From assembly GCA_007844125.1 (NCBI GenBank), contig CM017567.1, positions 31,022,380-31,086,379 on the forward strand: DNA of 64,000 nt, given 5' to 3'. Shown piece after piece: positions 53,880 to 64,000 of this stretch. The position numbers and the translations under genes are program-made. This DNA is from Sinonovacula constricta (taxonomy: Eukaryota; Mollusca; Bivalvia; Cardiida; Solecurtidae). The notes under the pieces were generated by a model. That model did no database searches, was not told where the DNA came from, and was given only the letters and a program-made list of their open reading frames with translations. Every line of letters begins with the position of its first letter. Position 1 is the stretch's first letter.

Positions 53880-54387
53880 TCTTTTAATTGCATTGTTAAA
53901 GCCAGAACATTTGTTAAAATGTAAATGGCTCTTTCTCAATAAAGGAACTGTTGTCGTAAAGAACATAAACAATGGTTTCGTCGTACGCCTACATTGACAG
54001 ACCAACTAGAAAACAGGAGTCTAATTAATCACTACTGAATTAGACTTAACAACATTAACAACGAGTGTCGAAGATACGTTGTCTTTCAATAAGTTAAGAC
54101 CAGCTTAACAGAACAAAGTAACGTGTGACTATGGCTCCCTTAACGTCTTTTATTGGAATGCATTTCACATAATTAATCGGGCAATATTATATGTTGGCAT
54201 TGAGAACAATTTGTCGCACAAGATAAATGAACAATTGAAACAACAGCAAGTATTATCATAAATGAATATTAGAAAGAACACGTAGTGGTGTTAACTTAAA
54301 TATCTCTTTTTTAAGGACAAAAATAATGTTGAAGTTCTGCATATGTTTAATTATCACTCGCAGACGAATTGTTCTTACGTTGAATTA

Positions 54388-54421
54388 ATGCTGTTGTTGT
54401 TGTTGTTGCTGTTGTTGTTGT
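54388..54421 (+). repeat. (GTT)n tract with GCT interruption
   Basis: About 11 units with one 'gct' in the middle. Confidence 0.9.
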
Positions 54422-54687
54422 TTAAGAAAACATTGTAACTAAATGTCGACTTAATCTTGCAATGTACTAACGTTGTTAGTTAAACCATGAAAAAGCAAAA
54501 AAATAAAAATAAAACCTCAAACTGGCGGTGAACAGTTAAAGTCCTTTTGATTGTAATTTTCCTCAGCTGGTTCATCAGCCATAACTTAAACATTCACATT
54601 TACGGATATCTACTATTGTTGATTTTACAAAATAGTCGAATATCATATATCCATGCTACTTTGTGTCGCTCTGTCCATTGTTTGACA

Positions 54688-54720
54688 CAGACACACACAC
54701 ACACACAGACACACAGAGAG
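54688..54720 (+). repeat. (CA)n microsatellite with AG end
   Basis: 'cagacacacacacacacaca' followed by 'gacacacagagagag'. Confidence 0.9.
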
Positions 54721-57700
54721 AGTCTTGTCTCATATAGCGGATGCATTTTGAACAGTCTCCCCTTCCCTTAAGATAGATTGCAGTTGGTATAATTTCTTGT
54801 TTTTTGTTCTGTAGTTCATCAATAGCGGGTCCTTTTTGTTATTTTTCGTTATTTCTTTCTGCGACAACAAAGGATTTTTTCACAAACTTTTGCCTTATAG
54901 TGTGTACTATGATTTAAAGGTTGTTTTCATGAAATAATGGTGCCAGTTCCACATCGGTATAAAACAGTAAAAAAATTGACGAATATTCACACTTACAGCG
55001 TCATCATTTACACCAATGAATCCATTTTAATCTATTTCATTCCTGTAATGGAAAAGAAACTATAACAACGGTAGCAAATACAGGAATACACATACAAGTT
55101 CCATAATTAAATTATTACTGTACAGTTATTTACACTGCAACAGAACTTTGACTATTGCCCTTAAGAACTATTGGTTTCGAATGAGGGAATTGGCCGGATC
55201 TCGTCTGAGACCTAAACAATGGTACTAAAAAGAAATGAAACGTGAATAAAACGTGAAAGGTAAATTGCTGGTGTTTACGTTTCTAAAGCGTAAAAGCATG
55301 TATCCACAGTTGGGCATAAAACCATTTTATGGATGTCCATAAGGTTAACAAAATATACACTTTTAACATTAACCTTTACACCAAAATATTAAGTGTTTTT
55401 ACGCTACCTAAGAACATTATTCCAAAGTTGTTTCTGTATATAGTGACCTTTTAAAGTCGCGCTGGATGAGGTCTCTGAAGTAGTATTTTACCGTTGTTAA
55501 AATAATTACTACGGTGAAGAGAGGACTAGCGAGTGTATTGTGTTCTGTGTTACAAGACGTGTATGTATATATTCTATAAGTGCACATGCCTGATTTCTTA
55601 ACGAATTTTCAAATTATATTACGCGTTTTCTTTATGTATTTACAATTAGGTTAATGATAATCTACCCAGCATATGAAGGAATATTATCGTTTGTACAACG
55701 ACTGCCTTAGATTGTTAAAAATGTCGTTTTCGTGTTGAGCATAAGTCACCTAGCGGCGACTTTCATTAGCTTAAAAAGGAAAGGTAACAAAATATTGTCC
55801 GGCTACTCTCAAGTCTTATTCATGAATTACTAAAAGGTTATCAAAAAGTTCCCATTTTAATTTCTTCTCACATCTAACAATTTACGAAAAGAGCATATTA
55901 TTCATCTAGAGTAAGTGTTTACTCATTGCATTCATTTAAGAGTTATATAACATATGTTGCATGATATGAAGATGTATCACATGCTAATCGAGTCCCCAAA
56001 GGCACCGATCCTGTTAAGTCATTATAAAATGACACATTTAACACATATTCTAAAATGGTGTGCAATGTTCAGCTAAAAGTTATTATAAACAAACATTTTT
56101 ATCATCCTAAAGCAATGTTTAGGCAGGTTAGGGACCTAATACCGTATATGGTGTATACATGTTAGGGTTGTCGATATGTTTCCTATGTGAGGTTATTTCT
56201 TTTCTTGATTTGTAACAAGCAAGAAAATCAATTTTTTAAAACAAAGTGTGCTCAGACAAAAGACAAAATAAGTAGCAAATCAAACTTACTGATATCGATA
56301 AAATAGTATAATTTGATTCACACATTAGTTTATACGAACTGTAGAAATTCGCTATATTTTAAGTATTTAATACGTGTTCAATTCAAGCCAGCTAATCATT
56401 TCTTTAATGCAAATTTTCACTTTATAAAGTGATATATTTATGATATAGCATAATAAGAACTCATATTCTATACAAACTGTTAGCATTAATTATAATGTCA
56501 TTAAAATATGTTTGAAGTATAAGAAATTGTAATTTGTATGATGATACTAATATTATATATATATCATATATATATATGTTTAATTATACGTTCAATATAA
56601 TAAGATATATAATATATTGTCGCTTTTACGAAGTTTAAAGAGGTTTATGTTACTTTATACGTTTTATGTGTTATACATGTAAGGAAACGTACTGTGACAG
56701 AATGGGATTCTTCACAACTTAACTGACCTACATCTGTCCATAACAATATTTCTCTACTATTTATGTCCGTGACAGAGTGTTACTTTATCACCCTTGCAGT
56801 CTTTACGTAGAAGCAACACTGAGAAGTGGTTATTATATAAACAGCTTTACGACAGAGGGAGGCACATTTGCAAGTTTATTTTCATTGCAGCCCCAATACG
56901 GACTCTATATTACTCACTTAAGGACACATTTTCCATTCGGTGGAGATTTGTTATGAAGATAAATTGACAATGCTGTCGCTACTCATTTTCGTATTCTCTT
57001 TTTCTCAACGTTAGTGTATTGTAAATCTGCTATTTTCGTGCTGTCTTAAAACGTCAGTTTATTCTGGATTCGAAATAAAAAAAAAAAATAATGCACGATA
57101 CTTATTTTTTTCTAGATATGTTCAGAAAACTTCAGGAGTAGCTGTTACAGTTTGATACTAATATTAGACATTGTGGGTATAGTTCTGTTGCTTTATATAT
57201 TTGGTTCCAATTTTGATTACCTTCCCTTGGCGATGTATATTATGTATGTCAGTCATACAATTTGGAAGTATTTTATGAAATACATAAATCCGTAGACCTG
57301 TAGCATCACAATATGTATATAAATTGCCTTCGATCTACAAAATGTAGCTTCACATGACACTTTCATGATTAAGAAACTCTAGAAAATGGTGTTAATCATT
57401 AAACGTATAACTCACTGGTATTGTATATTGTTGTATTGCTCTATACCCAGATGGGGCTTATCGCCCTATATACTTATCACTACATACTTTTAATATTGCT
57501 GAGTCTGAGCTTCGCTGTTAGTATAGTGGCATACACATAAAGTTAAAATGAAGGTGCGTCTGACTGTCTGCCTCTCTTTGCCGATTTTTTGTATGTACTG
57601 ATTTAGGAATAAATGTCGATTTTCCTTCAAAACCGTCATATTTTTTTATCTCTTTATGGAATAAAGTTTAACATTTTCACGAAGAGTTCGCAGTAAATAT

Positions 57701-57889
57701 GCATATGATATTTGCGCAGATCCTTCAATGCATTTGAAGTGCAAATCACCGAAATTGAAATCTATTCTACCAGCTCTTGAAAACATAGGAAAACAATGAA
57801 AGTGTTTTTTCTTAGTGTATTTGAGTTACTTGGAGGTTTTTATGTTGATGGCTTATTTTATCACTAGATATTTTGTATGTTTTTTTTTT

Positions 57890-57952
57890 TTTGTTATTTG
57901 GGTTTTACGGCACACCGACACGTTATATAGATCATACGGTGCCGATATTTTG
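57890..57952 (+). repeat. Short dispersed repeat ('gggttttacgg..caccgacac' type)
   Basis: After a T run, 'tttgggttttacggcacacc' and 'gacacgttatatagatcata' with 'cggtgcc' resemble a short motif I recall as common in mollusc genomes. Only one copy is in the window, so the identification rests on memory. Confidence 0.35.
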
Positions 57953-57984
57953 TATGTATTACGTTCATTGTATCGGTTCTAATT

Positions 57985-58175
57985 TGCGATGCAGGTGCTT
58001 ACTGTTAGTTGTTTCACTTTGATAATTTTGGATATTTTTATTTACACTGTTTGTTTGATAGAAAAACCTCCAGGAAGTGCAAGAGAGCTCTACAAACCAG
58101 GTATAGGCACCCCAGTCTGTCCTTTTGCCGACTGACCGTTCTATGGCGGTAACTGATATGTGTGTTTTTTACGGA
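57985..58175 (+). repeat. Dispersed repeat R1, core copy
   Basis: Contains 'gcaggtgcttactgttagttg', 'ttacactgtttgtttgatag', 'acctccaggaagtgcaag', 'ctacaaaccaggtata', 'gccgactgaccgttc' and 'cggtaactg'. The order matches the minus-strand copy at 29105-29740. Confidence 0.75.
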
Positions 58176-60757
58176 GGCTATTATTTATCTATAATCATAA
58201 ATGATTCTATCCTTTTTCTTCTCACAAGATATTTTACAAAATGTGAAGGGGTATGCTAAAAACTCAGACTGTTGACATTCAAAAATACATGAGCATACTA
58301 CATGTACAAAAATGTCGCCATACGGCTAGAATTCGTATAGCTTTTTCTGTAGTTTCCTATCTACGTACGCCTATGTATGGTGCTCAGAACGTAGAATTTC
58401 GAGGTCGTAAATTAAAAAACTTCGTACAACATTTCCACCATTTACAGTTCGCATAAGTTGGCTAATGATACACAGCAGAGCTATAAATTCATTGGGAGAC
58501 TTCGAGCCAGACGTGGTTAACCATAGTGATCAAAATCTAATTGGTTAGCGAAATTGGTGGCGCATCTAGAGTGGTATGATTGTAAACAAAAATTGAACTC
58601 GCCATTCAGTCGTTTAAGACTAAAAAATGTCGGGTACAATTGTGTTCCTGTTCCGTTTATATCCTCTAAATTGAATAGTGTGGTTGAATAAGTAGCGGCT
58701 AATATATATTTTGGTTAATGCTTAAAAATTATATAGGTGTTGTAAATGTGTGATGAAAAAAGAAGACCATCCTAATCTAAATGCATAAACATAACATGAT
58801 ATACGGGAAATTTTAAAAGTGCAAGGACCTTTTTATACAACTATTAACAAAAGAGGCCAATCTGTACTCGACTGATTAACAAAAGGCTATGTTTATACTC
58901 TTTGCTAGAAATTGACGATTAATAAATATATTGTCAAGCAGTAACACTTTTAGGTCTTGCTATAGACCTTGTTTAAAATATGTATTTTTGAACAAATATT
59001 TTAGTAATATCTTGTAGGACGTTGTTTATATATGGACTTTTAGAACAGGATTGTGAGATTAAGATCCCAAAGTTCAAAATTATTTCAAAGCATTTAGGTG
59101 TCTGGTGCATGTGCTCATACAAATGCAAATTAGAAAATCTAATAACATATCTGTTACATGTAGCACGGAGTGTAATGTATACTTCGATAAAATTAATCTA
59201 TTTAAGTAATAGGGAAGATGTACGCCTAATTTTATAAGCTTTTATCACCTTTTTACTTAGTTTGTGTTTTTTCGCAAACAAGAGGCGAATTAGTAATTCA
59301 GTCTGTTATACTTTTGTTACTGGTTCAACAAATAATAATTATTTGAAAAACTGATCAATAAAAAAATATGTCTGGACCAAGTCTCATTTATTCTCTCCTT
59401 AAAAAGTAAGTCTCACACACAAATGTTACCACATCTGTGTACAATTCTCTTTTAATACGTTAAATCCCCCAAGATAAACGACACCATTCTGCAACTGCAT
59501 CGCATTCGTTAATAAAAGGAAACAATAAACGCCAGGGCAACCTTAGAAATAACATACCCATGAAAATATGTTAATACCGTACTTTTTGCAGTGAAACGTA
59601 TTCATTGAAATTAAAAACCTTCATTTTAAATCGAGTTCATCTCTTAGAGTGAAGTGAATTTTAAGAAGAAAATGTTTCGACCGGCCATGAACCGTTTGAC
59701 GCTCCTTATTATATTAATTTACCAATCTTTCACTTGTGTCAGCGGGAATCAGTAATTGCAAATTCCGAGTAACTGATATTTCTGTTTGTGTCAGTTTAAA
59801 AGCATTGGGAATTATAATGTGGCCTTATCTGGTTTCACACAGTGATCAAAGTTGGAGGCTATTATGTTTGGGGAAAGACGTGGGATGGTGTGTGTCTAGC
59901 CAGCTGGACACAATGTCAGGCCACAGAAGTATCAGTAAAGAAGAGGGGATAGAGCGTTACTGGGCAATGTCAGTTAAGTAACCCTATGTGCAGCGAGTGT
60001 TATTACTTGTTTTACGACCTTTTCACCTATGACATTTCTGTTTATAATAAGCTAACCAAGATGGTAAACACTTTTAAATAAAAAAAAATGTCATAGGAAA
60101 TTGTTGAAAGATTTAATGCAGGATGCCAAATTTTAAAAGCAATTTTAGTGTCAAAGAAGGATTTCTTCCTTTTTTAAGGATAATATTTTCAAGGTAATTA
60201 TGTGGTCTGTAGTTCAAATGTGATCAAAATTTTAAAAAAATAAGTCAGACCGATAACTTTTTACAATTGTCTAGTCAAAAAAGAGGTATTTAAGGTGGTA
60301 ACATAATACCGTATTAAAATATCAACTTGCCCTTTTGTTGTTGAATTCGTTACATAATGACTTAAATGTCATGTATATACCCACAATAAGTAAATTGCCA
60401 TACATATAAATCTTAAATAGTATTCACCGTAAAACCGTCGTGTGTAGATACATGCAGGTTATCTCATAGTCGTTGAGTTGATGTCGCGTATCTGAAATAA
60501 TTTTGATATGAACGTGCTAATAGATTATCTTCTCAGCAGAAATAATTTTCTTAGATCCTCAATTTGATCCAGAAATCGCACAAAGTTAAAGAATAGTTTA
60601 CATTTGAAGACGATTTATTGTTAGGTTAATTACGACATACATCCAATCACATGATAATATATTCAATGATAAATGTTAATTAAGTGAGATCTAGCATACC
60701 CATCCTAGAAAGCATGTCAGTTACGAAAATCCTTTCCATTATCGTGCTTGATAATAT

Positions 60758-60945
60758 TGCCGACTGACCGTTCCAAGGCGGTAACTGTCGGGTTTGTTCT
60801 TTTCTTCAAATGACTCATCACAAATTTGTTCTTACTTTTCGCTTGGCTTGCATGTGAAATACCTTTGTTCTGTGCCTTTTCGGAGTTTGGTATATGTTGC
60901 AATACTCATAGGACTTTGTCATATATTCTTTTTATTGAAGTAGGT
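60758..60945 (+). repeat. Dispersed repeat R2, copy 2
   Basis: 'gccgactgaccgttccaagg' followed by 'cggtaactgtcgggtt', 'gactcatcacaaatttgttctt', 'cttgcatgtgaaatacctttg', 'ggtatatgttgcaatactcatagg' and 'ctttgtcatatattc'. It is the clearest R2 copy. Confidence 0.75.
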
Positions 60946-63109
60946 AAAGATCACAAACAATTAAAAAATCATTTTTCTTTGAACTTTTATTTGAAACATA
61001 TGGTCTTTTAATGATAATTATATTGTACCTAATAGGCGATAGTTTTTGTATGATGAAAGTTGAAAGTTGAAAGCTGCACATTTATCAAATGTTTCCAGGT
61101 TCTATCAATCGTGGAAATGGAGTCAAGATTGTCATTTGATTAATGAACAAAAGCTCTAGTGCGAATCAGTTTGCAATGTTGGGTAAAATCTTAAAATGTT
61201 TGTAAATGCGGTATGGCCTCCCATTACCGTGCTAATACAAGAGAATAAAAAAGAACAAACAAAGACATTTTAAGATCGTGCATTGAAATGTAAGTGCTGG
61301 GATTAAACAGAGCTAAATCTTTTCGTGCATGCAGAAATAAGCACCCTTTAGCTTTCAACGTCGTAGTAACGTGCGATATTTAACAAAGTTAGTTCTTAAT
61401 AAAGGACTGAAAAACCAGCATGACAGAAAATATATAATATATATTTAATTTTGCCGAGTGCGATTATTTCGATCTTTCCGGAACTTGATCCTGATTTTAA
61501 ACATAATATTTAAATTTACTGTATTATTAGCTTAAGCCGAAGGTGTCACAAATTAGTAAGATGCTATATCGAGGGCATACAATGTCTAACAATTCTGTCA
61601 ATTAAACAATTCAACACGATAATTTTTGCTAAGACCTTCGGCATGTTGACTTAAGCCAATTATTCAGCCACTGTTCACTAAGCTCTTTCCAAAGTGTAAA
61701 AAAATCGGACATTCACGGAAAGGGTTTAATCGAAGTTTAATAACTTGTTCCTTAACCCGTATGTCTATGCCTTTTTTGTTTGTTACTTGCATAAGGTGTT
61801 AAGAAAACAATATGGCAATACAATATATCCAAACTACACGATGATGTGATACACAATCACTTCTTGGCCGATGCCTTTGTCTGATCCGAGCTAAATTAAA
61901 AATTTTCGTTCAAGATGTATCCATCCTTGATTATTTCGGAAAGGTTGGACGAAAGTCCAGCATAAGAATGACCTACATGCTCTAGCTAAATTATTTCAAT
62001 TGACTTCAAGTAATTGTCACAATTGATAAAATCATTTATCTTGGCTGATATGGTGAACACATGTAACACTTCTTTGCATGGCAATTTTAAATAGAATTCA
62101 GAATGTATAGAAAATATTAGGCTATACTGACGGCAGCGGACAAATTGTTTCGCCTTATTTATACATGTAGCTACTCTGGCTGAAACAGAGTAATAGGAAA
62201 CTGTCTATTAATGTAGGAGCGGTACATATTTTAATCTGTGAATAGGAAAGTAACTGATATCTTTTACGTTGTTTTTTTATCCGGAAATAGCCAGGCCCAT
62301 AATACAACGGGGTCTTGGCACGTGTATGTATTTTCGTGTTCTTACATTTTTTACTTTCACCACGCATGTATATGCCATTGTTTCTCGTTATTTTAAAGTT
62401 AAAATAATTGTAGTTGCACTAATTCGGCCTTGTCATATATTTGTATTGTATATATTGAATATGGTATAAGATCGAAAAAAAAAAACGACTGCAAAATAAA
62501 CCTCAAATTCAAGCATTACCTAGATACAACAAAGGCTTATTAGTGTATTTATATTCATGTCAAGCCAAAGCAGGGATCAGCGGATATCATTGGCAATACT
62601 TCTTATGTTATATACTTATAGTTTAGAATTGATTTTCCCGATTACATATTTTCATCATGAGTAAGTATGACTTTACGGCTTTGGTCCTATGAATATTTAA
62701 TGAAGTCAATGGATATAAATACAATGCTGTCATCAAACCATAAGGCACGCTTCTAATTTCCGGCTGTAGTGGGTTAGACGCAATGTTCGAAAATATAGAC
62801 GTAGTCAAAGAAGGAATGACGTAAAAACATTTAAATCGATGGTGTACTATGGAAAAACTTAGATGTAATAAACTGTTCATTGTGACTTCTTCATTGGTTT
62901 AAAATGGATTCCAATGCAGAAAATAGAAAAATGTAAAAATGAACAAATTAAAATACGAATAAATTAAATATTTATAAACATATATAATAATGAAATCACT
63001 ATGATGTTATTTTTTATTTGATTTAATATGTAGATGACTTGATTATTGGGTTCATAAGATGAATCCTAAACAGAAATTTTAAACAAGGTGCACTAACAAT
63101 GTTTGCTCT

Positions 63110-63240
63110 ATTTGTTTAATGACTCTTATAATTCGTACAACTTTTTCATTTGGTTTTCATGTGAATACCTTTGTCCTGTTCACTTTTAAATTGTAATATT
63201 TGTTGCGCTGCTCATAGAGCTTTAATTTCGTTTAAATCAA
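63110..63240 (+). repeat. Dispersed repeat R2, tail fragment
   Basis: 'catgtgaatacctttgtcctgt' then 'aatatttgttgcgctgctcatag' and 'ctttaatttcg' match the tail of the copies at 23255 and 60758. The core is not visible directly upstream. Confidence 0.6.
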
Positions 63241-63394
63241 TAATGCTGTGTAGTTATTCTTAAAGAACAAATACTTTCTCTCTCCAAATTCCCTGTGGCC
63301 AATATTTTAATTACACCATTACTTTTTAATGAAGTCAAGATTTATCTTTACAAACACGGACAGTGTTTCTACTAGATTTGATTTCTTTGTTTTT

Positions 63395-63525
63395 CTTTGC
63401 ATTGCTTGCATTTGAGAAAAGCCTCATAAAGTGCGAGATTAGAGCTCTGTTTATACCTCCCAGATGACCCCTTTTGCTGACTGACCGTTCCAAGGTGCTA
63501 ACTTTTGGCTTTTATATGGTTTGAT
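63395..63525 (+). repeat. Dispersed repeat R1/R2 core copy
   Basis: 'gcttgcatttgagaaaagcct', then 'aagtgcgagattagagctct' and 'ttgctgactgaccgttccaagg'. It joins R2-like sequence upstream to the R1/R2 core, which suggests that the families share one parent or are nested. Confidence 0.62.
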
Positions 63526-64000
63526 AACACGTCATTTATTTGTTAATGCTAGTGACGTTCTACAGATAGTGTGACTTATTTTCCGAGGTATGATGTTTTT
63601 GAGTTTTCTTGGTCTCCCACTGAAGCAGTTTTATTATTTGGTGTCTAGTCGGCAAACGTATTAAAACACTAATGCAAACTTTCAACAATGCGATTCCTAA
63701 CGCAAATAAAAGACATACTGTAACATAAAGTGCTCTGAGCATTCGAGCATTTGTCCATATGTAAATAAAACGTAGTTCACACTGCCCAGCGAAAGATTTA
63801 TGGCAATGTACATTATGATCTATATTTTTCAGTATATTGCCTAATTATTACTTTGTTCAAAGAATGACAATGACTTTGCAAATATAAATCGCCTGTTTTA
63901 AATCGTGTTTTCTCGTGTAGTGAAGCTACTTCTGATTCTTGAAGCAAATTAATTCATCGAAATGTACTTTAGACACTCGTTAATAACTTATAAACATAAA

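Larger units (their letters stand above)
58176..64000. other. Unique AT-rich sequence with dispersed repeats
   Basis: Contains the R2 and core copies at 60758, 63110 and 63395. Open frames are under 90 codons (for example 59736-59981 and 62623-62880 minus) and show no recognisable domain. Confidence 0.5.

Noticed and set aside
58538..58575. 'ggttagcgaaattggtgg' as a pol III A box
   Set aside because: No B box lies at a suitable distance and no SINE body follows.

Overview
This window looks like metazoan nuclear DNA, most likely from a mollusc and probably a bivalve. It is AT-rich and crowded with microsatellites. It contains one near-complete L2/CR1-like non-LTR retrotransposon, several tRNA-derived SINE copies and a family of short non-coding dispersed repeats. 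No bacterial gene organisation is present. The mollusc assignment is inference from the repeat content, not a direct observation. I could not support any host protein-coding gene, tRNA gene or rRNA gene. Apart from the retrotransposon, the open frames are short and lack recognisable domains.

The architecture is dominated by duplication. A block of about 9.8 kb at the left end (A, about 1-9762) recurs in direct orientation at about 39541-50122 (A'), with a few percent divergence. Between them lies an older inverted copy of part of the same block (B, about 20000-27930, matching A from about 2455 to 8000 on the opposite strand). A further partial copy (C, about 35390-37085) has the same orientation as B. 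The sequence directly upstream of A' (D', about 37555-39355) is also present in inverted form beyond B (D, about 31300-33480). So B plus D forms the left arm, and D' plus A' the right arm, of a large degenerate inverted repeat centred near 33.5-37.5 kb. A and A' have lost different internal pieces that B still retains. A SINE at the same site in A, A' and B shows that it inserted before the copies arose.

Layout: 1-9.8 kb copy A; 9.8-14.3 kb mostly featureless, with a GACA-rich tract and one dispersed repeat; 14.3-18.15 kb the LINE, disabled by one in-frame stop and one frameshift and ending in a (TTA)n tail; 18.2-20 kb a second dispersed repeat; 20-28 kb inverted block B; 28-31.3 kb spacer with a dispersed repeat and a long (AT)n tract; 31.3-39.4 kb inverted arms D and D' around partial copy C; 39.5-50.1 kb copy A', with a roughly 260-base GT tract; 50.1-52.9 kb a SINE with intact pol III boxes, a SINE head fragment and a compound GATA/GACA/CTAT/AT satellite; 53.7 kb a near-perfect 95-base tandem duplication; 54-64 kb mostly unique AT-rich DNA with several dispersed repeats.

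No gene network can be described here. The window is an intergenic or intronic repeat landscape. Its main interest is its duplication history, plus a non-coding repeat family with a conserved core that I could not assign to any known class. Coordinates of repeat boundaries are eye estimates and may be off by tens of bases.
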